Positions 42,723-52,707 of a stretch of 64,000 bases of DNA are shown here, in pieces (position 1 is the stretch's first letter; each line of letters begins with the position of its first letter). Under the pieces are notes generated by a model. That model had not been told where the DNA came from, ran no database searches, and saw only the letters and a program-made list of their open reading frames with translations. Made by a program: the position numbers and the translations under genes. The DNA comes from Arenicola marina (lineage: Eukaryota; Annelida; Polychaeta; Arenicolidae): contig OZ025256.1 of assembly GCA_964019135.1 (NCBI GenBank), forward strand, positions 21,955,911-22,019,910, written 5' to 3'.

Positions 42723-43079
42723 CTGAAGAAGAAAGATCTAAAAAATTATACGACATACTATAAATGCAATTCATTTACCTAATATGCTTTATATAGTCAT
42801 TGTCAACAAAAAAATGTGACGGAATACCCAAGTACTTAACCTCTTCAGGCCTGAATTCCTGAAGGCCGGACTATCTCTGGATTACCGGATTAAGTTTGTC
42901 TGAATTGAGTGGCTAAGTATTCAAAGAAAACATAACAAACTATTTATTTCTGGAATCAGTAGGAACCCACGAAGCCATTTATTGTATTTAAAGACCAATA
43001 CACAGCAAATACTGGGGTTTGGAGCAGTAAATCTTACTAAAATAAAATTGACAAAATTATGAAAAATGTCAAACCCTTA

Positions 43080-43870
43080 TTTCAAAAGGTCAACAGTTCA
43101 TAACTAGATGAAATACAGCAGCAGAAACCGCTTTGCCCTTCTATTCAGAGCTTCTACACAGGAAAACAAGATTGAATATGTAGCAAGCAGGAAGATACGA
43201 TGGGAAAAAAACCTTAGAACTACAATAGATGACAACAAATGGATAGATATATTTTCTCAATCGTTTAAGTCTACTACTGAGAATAAGTGCCGGAGCTTCC
43301 AATATAAGATATTGCAAAGAATCACTGCAACAAATAAATATTTGAAAATGTGTGGCATCAAGGAAAGCGAAGTTTGTGCATTTTGTCAAATAGAAACAGA
43401 AACGATAGAGCATTTATTTTGGGATTGTCTAGTTGTACAGCACTTGTGGGAAGCTTTTAGTACTTACCTCCGACCATGTATTGACATTTCAAAGCTTATT
43501 AATAAGATGAACGTTCTTCTGGTCATAACGGGACAGGAACATTTATTGGTAGACCACATGTGTATAATGGTTAAAAAATATATATTTGCGGCACAATGTA
43601 AAGATAAAGGTTTAGACCTTCCAGCAGTGATAAGACAAATCAAAAGGTTATATAAAGTAGAAACTTCAATTCTTTCTAAGGAGACAAAGAAAGAATATAT
43701 TATAACAAGTGGAAGAGTGTAAAAGAACTGATGGATAAAAGGTAAATTAAATGTAAGTTATCATTAGACTTTGTATGTACGCTTTGTTTTCTTTCATTTT
43801 GTATGTATGTTATAGTGATATATTATGTATATGTAGCAAAATGTTACTGAATTAAAAAAAAAAAAAAATG
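43080..43870 (+). mobile_element. L1/Tx1-type LINE 3' end
   Basis: A 204-codon frame (43108-43722) matches the C-terminal part of L1/Tx1-clade ORF2: IRWEKNLRTTIDDNKW, FQYKILQRITATNKYLKMCG then CAFCQIETETIEHLFWDCLV with the C-x2-C...H-x3-C zinc finger. It ends in RLYKVETSILSKETKKEYII, is followed by a short 3' UTR, and a poly(A) tract of about 15 at 43852-43868. Only the last ~0.8 kb is present, i.e. a typical 5'-truncated insertion with a poly(A) tail, a mechanism distinct from the AATCA-tailed family. Confidence 0.8.
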
Positions 43871-44079
43871 AATATGTCATTGGCAATAATAAATTTCCCA
43901 AAATATGGAACCATTAGGTGATGGTCATATTTTCAATTTTCATTATTTTGATCACAATACCTTGTCTAAGGTTAAAAAAAACTAGGCCTATGATTCTTAG
44001 AATTTAGAAACTCACAAATAACATCACACGAAGCTTATCTAAATCATGTATAAAAGTTGCAATTAGTCCATGATAACAC
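43871..44079. other. short spacer, no feature
   Basis: AT-rich spacer between the L1-type poly(A) tail and the piggyBac relic. Confidence 0.4.
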
Positions 44080-44084
44080 TATAT

Positions 44085-45721
44085 GTCAAATGTACCATAT
44101 CTAACACAAAAATCATCTGTGTAGGACACGATGCCCAAAAGTTCACCTCCAATACTCCACAAGGTTGTGCCACTTTTACCAGCAGTTGTTTGCCTGTGGC
44201 TGGTTTCGATCAGAGTCCCATCCACCCAGGCACAAAGGCACCATGCAGAGTGTGCAGTACACTATGGTCCATTTGATATGCAACCTTGGGCGGTCACGAG
44301 CAGGGACGTCCGGATAATCCTGTCGCAGCTGCTCAGGGAGCCGCTTTGCACAGACACGACAGTCTGTTGTTGACAGCACCCTGTTCACTGGCTGGATGGT
44401 GTTGGCCTGTGTTGGTCAGTCTTTCCTCTTCAGCTACTCTCTTCCTGCCAACATGTCTGGGAACTCTGACTTTCTGGAGTGGAGCGATAAGCTGTTTCAC
44501 CAAGTCCAGGCGGAAGTTGAGAATACCACGCTTCTCCTGGCCTGGCTGCCTGTGCGGCACCACAAAGTCTTCAACTGCATAGGCATTGCTTACACAGATT
44601 TCCACTGAATAGAACAACACCCTCCTGTACCACCTGGTGGTCTTTCGACCACAGTTGTAGTACTTGAGTATGTTGTCTACAAGGTCAACACCTCCCATGT
44701 GGGTGTTGTAGTCCCTGAGCAGGGGTGGGCAGGCAACATCAACTGACCCATTGGCACTGCGCCACCTCACAACTCGCTGCTCTGGTGGTACATCCGGGGC
44801 ATACTGAGTGGAGTGGATGGTACTAAGGAAGTACACATCCTTGTTGTCAAAGAAACTCTGAGCAAGGAGTTGTCCCTTTGTCTTGAAGGATGATGCCCCT
44901 CTCTCGTGACGACCACGTCCAAAGTGAAGGGCCCTGGGGTAACCTTTACGGTTCTTCCTGACAGTCCCACAGGCATACACTCCTCTCTCAAGCAGCCACA
45001 GAAAGAGTTCCGGAGAAGTGTAAAAATTGTCTACATACAGGTGGTGGTGGAGGTGAAGATCCTCTTCAATCAAGTTTTGGACCACTCTGGTGGCCAGTGG
45101 TGTCTGGTTGTTTGCAGCAGCATCCCGGCCAGTGTACAGGACAAACTTGGATACAAATCCATCGCTTGCGTCTGCCTTGACCCAGGTCTTGATTCCAAAC
45201 GCGGCACGCTTTGAAGGGATGAACTGACGAAATGACAGTCTACCCTTGTAGGGGATCAGAGATTCATCTATAGAAATATCCTGTCCCATGCTGTACTTTT
45301 CTCGACAATTCTGGTTGATGATGTTCAACATGGGGCGCACCTTGTAAAGCTTATCTCCCGCATCTCTCTCTGTAACTTCATCACACACATGGAGGTACCT
45401 GTGTATCTGCAGGAAACGGTCCCTTGGCATGATGTCATTGATGACGGGCAAGTCCATCAACTTTTCTGTCTTTTGCCAGTACAATTTCATCTTGGGCATT
45501 CGCACAATGCCAGTCAGGAGGCATATTCTCATGAATGCCAACTGCTTGTTGACCAAAACGAGGTTGTGCACCCAATCAGTGTTTTTTTGGGCAGGGTCTG
45601 ATAATGCCCGGTTTTTCCATCGTATCCAGTTCTTTTTTAAGCTTGGGCATAATACTGAGGGCAACAGAACGAGGGGGCAACTGTGGATCTTCAGGTGGTC
45701 AGCGCGGTGAATGTGTTGCAA
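44085..45721 (-). pseudogene. piggyBac transposase, N-terminally truncated
   Basis: Minus-strand frame 45721-44333, 462 codons without a stop. It contains the DDE/D domain: DISIDESLIPYKGRLSFRQF (first Asp), HHLYVDNFYTSPELFLWLLE (second Asp), DYNTHMGGVDLVDNILKYY (third Asp), with GIKTWVKAD and YACGTVRKNRKGYP between. After a frameshift near 44380 the C-terminal cysteine-rich domain follows (TDCRVCAKRLPEQLRQ, TIVYCTLCMVPLCLG), and a stop interrupts it just before a W-H-N-L-V-E-Y end near 44150. The piggyBac N-terminal region before NWIRWKN is largely absent. TTAA-flanked inverted ends were not identified. The DDD core is unbroken, so decay is modest. Confidence 0.88.
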
Positions 45722-45734
45722 CAGGTCCCGTTGA

Positions 45735-46015
45735 TGGTAAAACGGCTCCCTGAAGAATCCGAGATTCAGAAATGTGTTGCCAGATTGAAACCAGGATGAA
45801 CACCACTGACTAATCGGAATGCCTCGGTTAGATGCCTAGGAAACGGGTACAACAAAGCTCTGCCCTATGAGGTTCGCCAAAGACTTGGCGTCATCACGGG
45901 TAATTGCCCACTCACGTTTTACAAACGGATCATACTTAGGGGTCAGGTCATTCACTCAACAGAGTATGACCTAGTCAAAACGAAGAACTCTTACATAGTG
46001 AAATATTGTGGTGCA
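45735..46015 (+). pseudogene. transposase-like C-terminal fragment (EnSpm/CACTA-like?)
   Basis: Plus-strand reading after one stop: RNASVRCLGNGYNKALPYEV, TGNCPLTFYKRIILRGQVIH, STEYDLVKTKNSYIVKYCG. The pattern F-x-R-x-x-L-x-G-Q-x-x-x-S-x-x-Y-x-x-x-K-x-R/K-N-S-Y-x-V is like the region downstream of the TNP2 domain in CACTA-type proteins. It abuts the truncated N-terminus of the piggyBac relic, so one element interrupted the other. Family assignment is by recall only. Confidence 0.4.
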
Positions 46016-46406
46016 CGAAATGTTACCCACTTTATATTCGTTGGTTTCTTAAGCATAAGCAAGCTGTCCTGGCTTACATAGAAAGGTTTACACTATCTGC
46101 AAAGGGGATTCTGCCCAGTGGACCAGAAGGTGTCTTAAGGTTAAGGTTGTTAAACATATCTTCGACTTATGCATTTTTGTGAAGGGCACAGGCGTTAACT
46201 TGCTGTGTGAAGAGGCGAACAGCAAAGAAAGAAATGAAAAGGCCGCATAGTTTGCAGTACTGTTAGATTGATCTGTGATCGATAGAGAAATGTTCTATGT
46301 AGGACCATTTCATTTAATTAAGAGATTATATTTAGAAAGCAGTTGGTTATGGCCTTACATTATGCATAAGTGTTGACATATTGACATATATTTAGTACTT
46401 GTATTT
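46016..46406. other. non-coding spacer
   Basis: No gene-like signal. Confidence 0.4.
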
Positions 46407-46506
46407 AGGTAATGATATCACATTAAATACAGGGAATGATATCACATTAGATACAGGGAATGATATCACATTAGATACAGGGAATGATATCGCATTAGAT
46501 ACTGGG
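46407..46506. repeat. 24-bp tandem repeat x4
   Basis: Unit GGAATGATATCACATTAGAT plus ACAG; four copies with two or three substitutions. Each contains an EcoRV-type GATATC palindrome. Confidence 0.9.
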
Positions 46507-47049
46507 AGATATAACTTTGGATACATGCATTAAATATATATGTTCCATTTTGATTCCGAACAGACTAACCATGTAGTACAAGAGTACAATGGATTTTAGC
46601 CAATTGTTGATAATGAGATTTTGTTGGAAAGATGAAGATAGGATTTGTTGTTGGCCATTTGCAATTAATTTTAATAATAAACAAAAAAAACATTGCCGCA
46701 TACGTACCGTTTTAGGCATTTTCCTTTCTATAGCTTTTATTCGCTTTTAAGCGCGAATCCCAAAGCTTGGGCTCCGTACCTAATTTGTGACACAATTATC
46801 ACTTTCGATCAGTTACTGAGAAAAGAATTTACCGGTTGTTCAAAGATCTACACTGCTGACATTTTTGTGGGCGGGTGGTTCAAGAACCTCTATTATAATC
46901 CCTCCAGAGTAAAGGTCCTGTCTAGTTCTCACAAGTTTTTAGCATGTCTGAGGGTGTTGATATTTTAAGTATGCCGAAATTGCTGGTTATAACATATAAC
47001 AGCTAGCTCTGACATCAAAACCACTGAGCTAGTTGACAGCATGCATTTA
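46507..47049. other. non-coding; unsupported ORF
   Basis: A plus-strand frame at 46693-46968 has no motif. Otherwise AT-rich with no feature. Confidence 0.35.
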
Positions 47050-47545
47050 CTAAGTTCTAGTTTTCAATAAGTGTATAACTGCCCAAGTCATCCAAGTGGG
47101 AGTTTTCAACTAGTTTCACACCATGATAATTTTCTGTGTTTGAAGTGCAACTTTCTATATGCAGCTCAACTCTACATTTACTAAGTCCTAGTTTTTAACC
47201 AGTTTCTAACCCCCACATTTACTAAGTTCTAGTTTTTAACTAGTTTCTAACTCTTACATTTACCAAGTCCTGGTTTTTAACTAGTTTCTAACTTCTACAT
47301 TTACCAAGTCCTAGTTTTTAACTATTTTTTAACTCCGACACTTTTCTAAGTTTGAATTTTCAACTAGGTTTTCACTGGCATGATTCCAACTAGTTAGTTT
47401 TCAATTAGTTTCTAACTGGAGCCTACGTCGAGCATTTGAGCACTAGTGAAAAACTAACTGTTTTCAATTATAAACTAGTTAGTTTTCAATTATAAACTAG
47501 TTAGTTTTCAATTGAAAACTAACTTTTTTTTTTCGTAGGGGTATT
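47050..47545. repeat. degenerate TTAACTAGTTTCTAAC tandem repeats
   Basis: Ten or more imperfect units of about 41 bp with TTTACTAAGTCCTAG, TTTTTAACTAGTTTCTAACT. They end in inverted AACTAGTTAGTTTTCAATT segments and CTAACTTTTTTTTTTCGTAGGGG. Same family as 4190-4535, whose end is nearly identical. Confidence 0.7.
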
Positions 47546-48822
47546 GCCAAGATATATGCTGAAACTATAAATAAATGGAACCATATGCGTTCGCCTTTAA
47601 GTGGGTAAACTGTTGAAACCAGTTTCAAAAATGGTTTCAGTTTCCCGTCGGTTTCAGATAAATCGAACACGCCCTAAATAAATCTTTTACTGAGTAGGAA
47701 GGCAAGGTGCAGTTGGAAAGAAATTTTGTAACATAATTTAGCTGGTAGTTTTTTAATATGTTTAATTTAAAGTAATTTCTGCCTATTGCCTGTATTGGGG
47801 GGTCGTTGCTGCTCCAACTTCCAAGTAAGCTCACCTAATTAAACAAAACAAAAAGTAAGGCACCTATGTTGTTAGCTGGAGACTCCCATCTGGGTCATAG
47901 ATGCAACCCTACATGCGCAATTAGAAAATGCCAAGTTCTGCAATTCAGGGCAAAGCGATCGTTCATTTCCAATGTCTTGCCTTTTTAACTTGCAAGCTTG
48001 ATTAAGTTCTCTTTAATTAACCAGTGTTAACCGACTTATCTAATTTTCGCTTGCATATGTACTGGCTTAGTCTATTTTTGCCACCAAAACAACACATTTA
48101 ACCTGTCTGGCTGATTTAAAGCAGATGTCAGATGATGGAAATGCATAGATGCAACACAGCGTATTGACTCCAGTGTTAGAATATTCTAATATTTGAGATC
48201 ACAGCTAAATGCTGGCGTGACATGCAGAAGTGTCTCCCAGTCGCTTTCATTGTATCACAAAATCTATAAATAAGGTAACTATTTCATTTTTAATATAACC
48301 TAAATGATCTATATATTTTTAAACCCATCTTTCTGGTATGCACCCATTTCCCAACAGCATATGGCCAATCAATGTTTACTGTTTGGAATATCAATACTCA
48401 TCCGTCTTCAATGCTCTAACTTTGATTGTGTCATAGAGTCTAAATAGGGTAACCAATTCATTTTTAATCTCGCCAAAAAGTGTCTTTGTAACTTTTTCAT
48501 TCATTGCATGCTACGTGGTGTATATACTGGTACTTCATTGAGAAAAATATTGCTGTATGAGTAGCTCAGGTCAAAGGTCAAAGATTTATCATTACCTACT
48601 GCAGAGTATGTTTGCAAGTAAGACCTGAACCACTGTGGATCCCATCCTGCAGAATATTCTTTTATGGTTTTTATTGTTGTTTTTTTTTTCTTGCAGAATT
48701 ATCATGGATTTGGAAAAGATATAATATTATGCAAAATTGATATTTCCAAGAGGACATATAGTATATAACTGTGGCGTAACTTCATCTGCGTTACTATCAT
48801 AGCAGAGCAAGGGAGTTTAAGC
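47546..48822. other. 5' flank of the BTB gene
   Basis: AT-rich, with no recognisable upstream exon. A T-run lies at about 48676-48690. It would hold the promoter if transcription starts just upstream of 48823; no TATA box was convincing. Confidence 0.4.
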
Positions 48823-49095
48823 ATGTCGGACAAATTATACAACCGCTGCACTAATTGCAGAGTTGTTTTCTATGATCTTGCCAATCATTTACGGCGGTCG
48901 ATATGCCGCATCCCGAATATTAATGAGCGGAAGCAAGTCCTCCATTTAGCGCGAAAGACTTCAAGGGCCTTTTCACGTTATCAGACAATACTGAATAAAG
49001 ACCTGAACATTATGGCTGGGATTGGAGAGGATACTACAGCGATTAAAAGAGTCTTACGTGCAATTGGGGTTGATGTCGTTGAGTCATGTGCGTCG
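48823..49095 (+). CDS. BTB-repeat protein, exon 1 (C2HC finger-like N-terminus)
   Basis: The ATG at 48823 opens 91 codons, MSDKLYNRCTNCRVVFYDLA onward, ending at a perfect donor GTAAGT (49096-49101) in phase 0. The segment C-T-N-C...H-L-R-R-S-I-C fits a C-x2-C-x9-H-x5-C zinc-finger-like arrangement. It is followed by basic helical sequence (NERKQVLHLARKTSRAFSRY) and an end VLRAIGVDVVESCAS. Joining to exon 2 at 49432 keeps the frame, putting SCAS directly before DMADLQSRAWG. Without splicing the frame would stop at 49207-49209. The finger family is not identified. The alternative is that the BTB protein starts at its own ATG (49435) and this exon belongs to another transcript. Confidence 0.55.
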
Positions 49096-49431
49096 GTAAG
49101 TAAGATGCCTTATTCATTAGCATTCATTCGGTTGGAGAAATGTTCCTCTTACTGTAATCTGATGCAGAATTTAGGATTTGGTTGTAATTGTGTTTCTGGA
49201 ACACAGTAAGGATTTTTGTCTGTTATCAAGTGGCACTGTCTAACTGATTAGGACATTCATCTTGCGTATCGCCAACAGAATACTACACAGGCCCTTTTTT
49301 TGTTTTAACAAGAAAAAGTAATGGATAATTTTTTATAATTTATGCTGTCGCAAATAGATAATTTTTAATAATTTATGCTGTCTCAAAGTCGGTTGTCATT
49401 TATTTGTTCTTTTCCATTACTTTTGTCCAAG

Positions 49432-51436
49432 GACATGGCAGACCTACAGAGTCGTGCCTGGGGCACAATGCTGTTGGCCGGCCTCCATCAGCTCTGGAGG
49501 AAGGAGGAGCTGTGTGATGTCCGCATCAGGTCACGAGAAGGCACCGAAACCAAGGCTCACGGCGTGGTCCTGTCGGCCGCCAGCCCGTTCTTCCACGACA
49601 TTCTGGTCAATGTGAATAGCAGACCCGCGACGCTGGACTTGATCACAACCCGTCACGTCATAGTCCTGTACCTTTTGGATTTCATGTACACGGGAAGTTT
49701 GTCCGGTTTGACTCGCGATGAGGTCATCGAGCTGAAAGCTGCAGCGTCGGCCTTCAAGCTCGACGTTCTGTGGAAGGCCGCCAATGCTTACCTCGAGCGG
49801 GGCGTGGCTGAGGCCGAGACTCGGGACAGCGACAAGTGCGGAGGAGCGGAGGACCGAGATGGAACAATGTGCAGCCTGGAAGAAAACCTGGAAAGCGCGA
49901 AGTATCCAAGTCATGGATGCAAACGTAAGCGGGCTTCGGGTGCTGGCAAGAATACGGCAAGAGCGAAGAAGAAGAGAAAGCGCAACGCTGAACAACCCAG
50001 CACCGCTGAGTTTGAAGGTGCAAACACTACCGCTGCTGACTCTGCGTCTTCGGACGTGCAGCAACCGCCTCCTGCCGACGCGTCATTTTCAGTTACTCCC
50101 GAAGCTTGTATTCGTTTGCCACCGTCAAAATCACCGACCAGAACGGATTTACCGAAAAGTCCCATGACCAATTTGAAGGCAATTACTATTATACGCAGCC
50201 CTAAGACCGCTTCAGTCCCCGGAGTAGCCTGTAACAGGTCTCAGGTAACGACGGATTCTGGGGAGGGCGCCGAGGGGGCAAACATTCCAGGGGAAGAAGA
50301 TGCGACCTTCAAGCCGCAGAAGCCGTCGCGAGATGTACCAACCTTCGTGCGAGGTTGTTTTCCACAAGTTGCCCTCCATGAACGGCAGGATTCATACCTG
50401 GATGCGTTTCTGGGCAGCCCGGGGCAGCCCCAGAGAGCGTCGCCAGCTCACCATCTAGGCCTCCATGAACGGACGGATTCATACCCGGATGCGTTTCTGG
50501 GCAGCCCAGGGCAGCCCCAGAGAGCGTCGCCAGCTCACCATCTAGGCCTCCATGAACGGACGGATTCATACCCGGATGCGTTTCTGGGCAGCCCAGGGCA
50601 GCCCCAGAGAGCGTCGCCAGCTCACCATCTAGGCCTCCATGAACGGACGGATTCATACCCGGATGCGTTTCCGGGCAGCCCAGGGCAGCCCCAGAGAGCG
50701 TCGCCAGCTCACCATCTAGGCCTCCATGAACGGACGGATTCATACCCGGATGCGTTTCTGGGCGGCCCAGGGCAGCCCCAGAGAGCGTCGCCAGCTCACC
50801 ATCTAGGCTGTGCTCGGGTGTGCGTGCCAGAACACTTAGAGTTCACTGCAGTTTCGCGCGAGATTAAACAAGAACTCACGGAGCTTCTAGACATTGGGTC
50901 TGGACTGAAGAGCGAAAGTACCCCGGTATGTTCTCCTGTTGGAATTGAAGGAGAATCAACTAGGCTGACGGCTGCATACCCATCTCCCTTGTCGAGTGTT
51001 CACAAACTTACAGAGCTACTGGACATTGGGTCTGGACTGAAGAGCGAAAGTACCCCGGTATGTTCTCCTGTTGAAATTGAAGGAGAACCAAATGGGCTGA
51101 CAGGTGCATATCCATCGCCTCTGTCTAGTATTCAAGAAATCAGTGATCGCAGAGAGGGCAATCCTCTGCCAAAGAGAAAAACAAGGGTAAAGACTGAACG
51201 TCGTTCAGAGTTGAACCTGAACTGCGCTTTAGGGGATGTTCCCTGGAGCGATAACCTTATTGGTTGGTTAAAGCCGATCGATTGGCCTTCTCCGGGGAAA
51301 CACGAACCGAAAGATCAAGTGGAGCGCACGCATGGAGCAAAGATGGTTGAGACCGCTTCTACCTCAGCCACTCCATGTCCACCTGAAGTTAATCCGGACT
51401 GCTTTATGGCGGGTCCTCGTGAGGACAAAGTCTTAG
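49432..51436 (+). CDS. BTB/POZ domain protein, exon 2
   Basis: An acceptor (TTTTGTCCAAG) precedes GACATGGCAG; the ATG at 49435 is a possible independent start. The BTB domain follows: GLHQLWRKEELCDVRIRS, KAHGVVLSAASPFFHDIL, VIVLYLLDFMYTGSLSGL and DVLWKAANAYLE (about 49470-49800). BTB domains mediate dimerisation and cullin-3 or corepressor binding. Next come an acidic stretch, a strongly basic nuclear-localisation-type segment (CKRKRASG, ARAKKKRKR at 49918-49984), five 29-residue repeats (50374-50808), two 44-residue repeats (about 50878-51141) and KRKTRVKTERR. Good donor TTAG|GTAGGT at 51437, phase 1. Without splicing the frame ends at 51465. No Kelch repeats or C2H2 fingers are seen, so the subclass is unclear. 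Confidence 0.82.
50374..50808 (+). repeat. 87-bp coding tandem repeat x5 in the BTB gene
   Basis: Five exact-length units (starts 50374, 50461, 50548, 50635, 50722) each encode LHERTDSYPDAFLGSPGQPQ then RASPAHHLG (29 residues). The first unit differs most (Q for T, L for P); the others differ by single bases. Very high identity indicates recent amplification or gene conversion while keeping the reading frame. Confidence 0.95.
50878..51141 (+). repeat. 132-bp coding tandem repeat x2 in the BTB gene
   Basis: Units from 50878 and 51010 encode TELLDIGSGLKSESTPVCSP, then V-G/E-I-E-G-E and an A-Y-P-S-P-L-S-S end. The central 40 bases are identical; the flanks differ by several replacements, so this duplication is older than the 87-bp array. 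Confidence 0.9.
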
Positions 51437-52707
51437 GTAGGTTAACACCAGCCATGGTTTCTTAATTTTAAACGCTAAATATATTTAAGTATAAAGTACA
51501 GAGAAAATGAGGTTAATATATGGCAAGCACTTGTATTATCGTATTAAAATTACCCGGTTCATTTACTAGGAAAGGAGCAATAGACATCTTATTATTTTAT
51601 GGTGATCGCTATACTGAAGAACGTTTATTCATTATGCTGCATCATCACTTCCCTGATATGTGTTCGCCCCATATTACATGCTCTACATTTATAACAAACA
51701 ATGGCTTTTGGCTGATATTCTCTGGATAATGATGTCGTAAACTCAGGGCCCATGCCATAATACAAGCACAGTGTTATGTATATAAATCGAAAATGCAGCA
51801 CAGTTTATATTATTTCACCGTCTGTTCACGTATCATTGTCAACTGATGCCATCAGGCATTATGGGCTGCATTCATTATTGACACGACAGTTATGTTTATT
51901 CAACTGTGTAATCATCGTCGCTTGTTTTTGGCCGCCTCTCGATGAATCCGAATGTAAAGGTTATATTTACAGACTCTCTCAAAGCTAAGGAGCTGTAATC
52001 CCGTTGGCGTTCCTCAAGAGAGAGACCTGTCAAGAAGAGTTGTTCCTCGTGCGTGTCATCGTCCGGGTTTGTACCTTTCATTAATACATACTTCTATTGT
52101 TTCCTCGGAGTCGTGTTTTGCCGGTAAGGACCTGCGGATCATGAGCAGGAGGTCATTATTTTCTCAGAGCGGGTTATTATAGTTCCGTCACAATAATGAC
52201 CCCTCGCTCACATACTCCATGCCATCGCCGCTTCCTCGGAGGAAATAAACATTAAGCCAGATAAGGAATGAGTTGTAGATCCTTATATATCTAATACATA
52301 CTAGACCCCCTTTTGCGTCAGTATAGCGGACCACCACCTCGCGCTGTCCCTCTATGATCGTGGTCCGGCGTGCTAAGTGTTAATGGCGGTGGCTATGCAA
52401 TAATTATGTTAAAATAAGCGTCTCACTGAGAATAAGAAAGTGGCATGTCAGTGTGCTGCGCCACCTTGCGAATGACTATTGCTCGAGTTCCCTATAAAAC
52501 CGGCACATACATCTACATTAGTTGTCGCGAAAATTACGCCTTTGATCGTGATGCTCGAGTTTTACAGGTTTAGAGACTGTAACGTGCCGCACTTAACCTA
52601 TGAGGCCCATTTGCACAAGCAACCACATTACTTCAATAGTTACTCTGTGGGTATAGTTGATAATTATTATGATTTTATTAAAGTCTCTTGTTATTTTATT
52701 ATTTCAG
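51437..52707 (+). other. proposed intron 2 of the BTB gene
   Basis: Bounded by GTAGGT (51437) and TTATTTTATTATTTCAG (ends 52707). 1271 bp, AT-rich, no conserved open frame. Confidence 0.5.

Noticed and set aside
50309-50743. 144-codon antisense frame over the BTB repeats
   Set aside because: A by-product of an 87-bp period; the sense strand has the BTB domain and splice sites.
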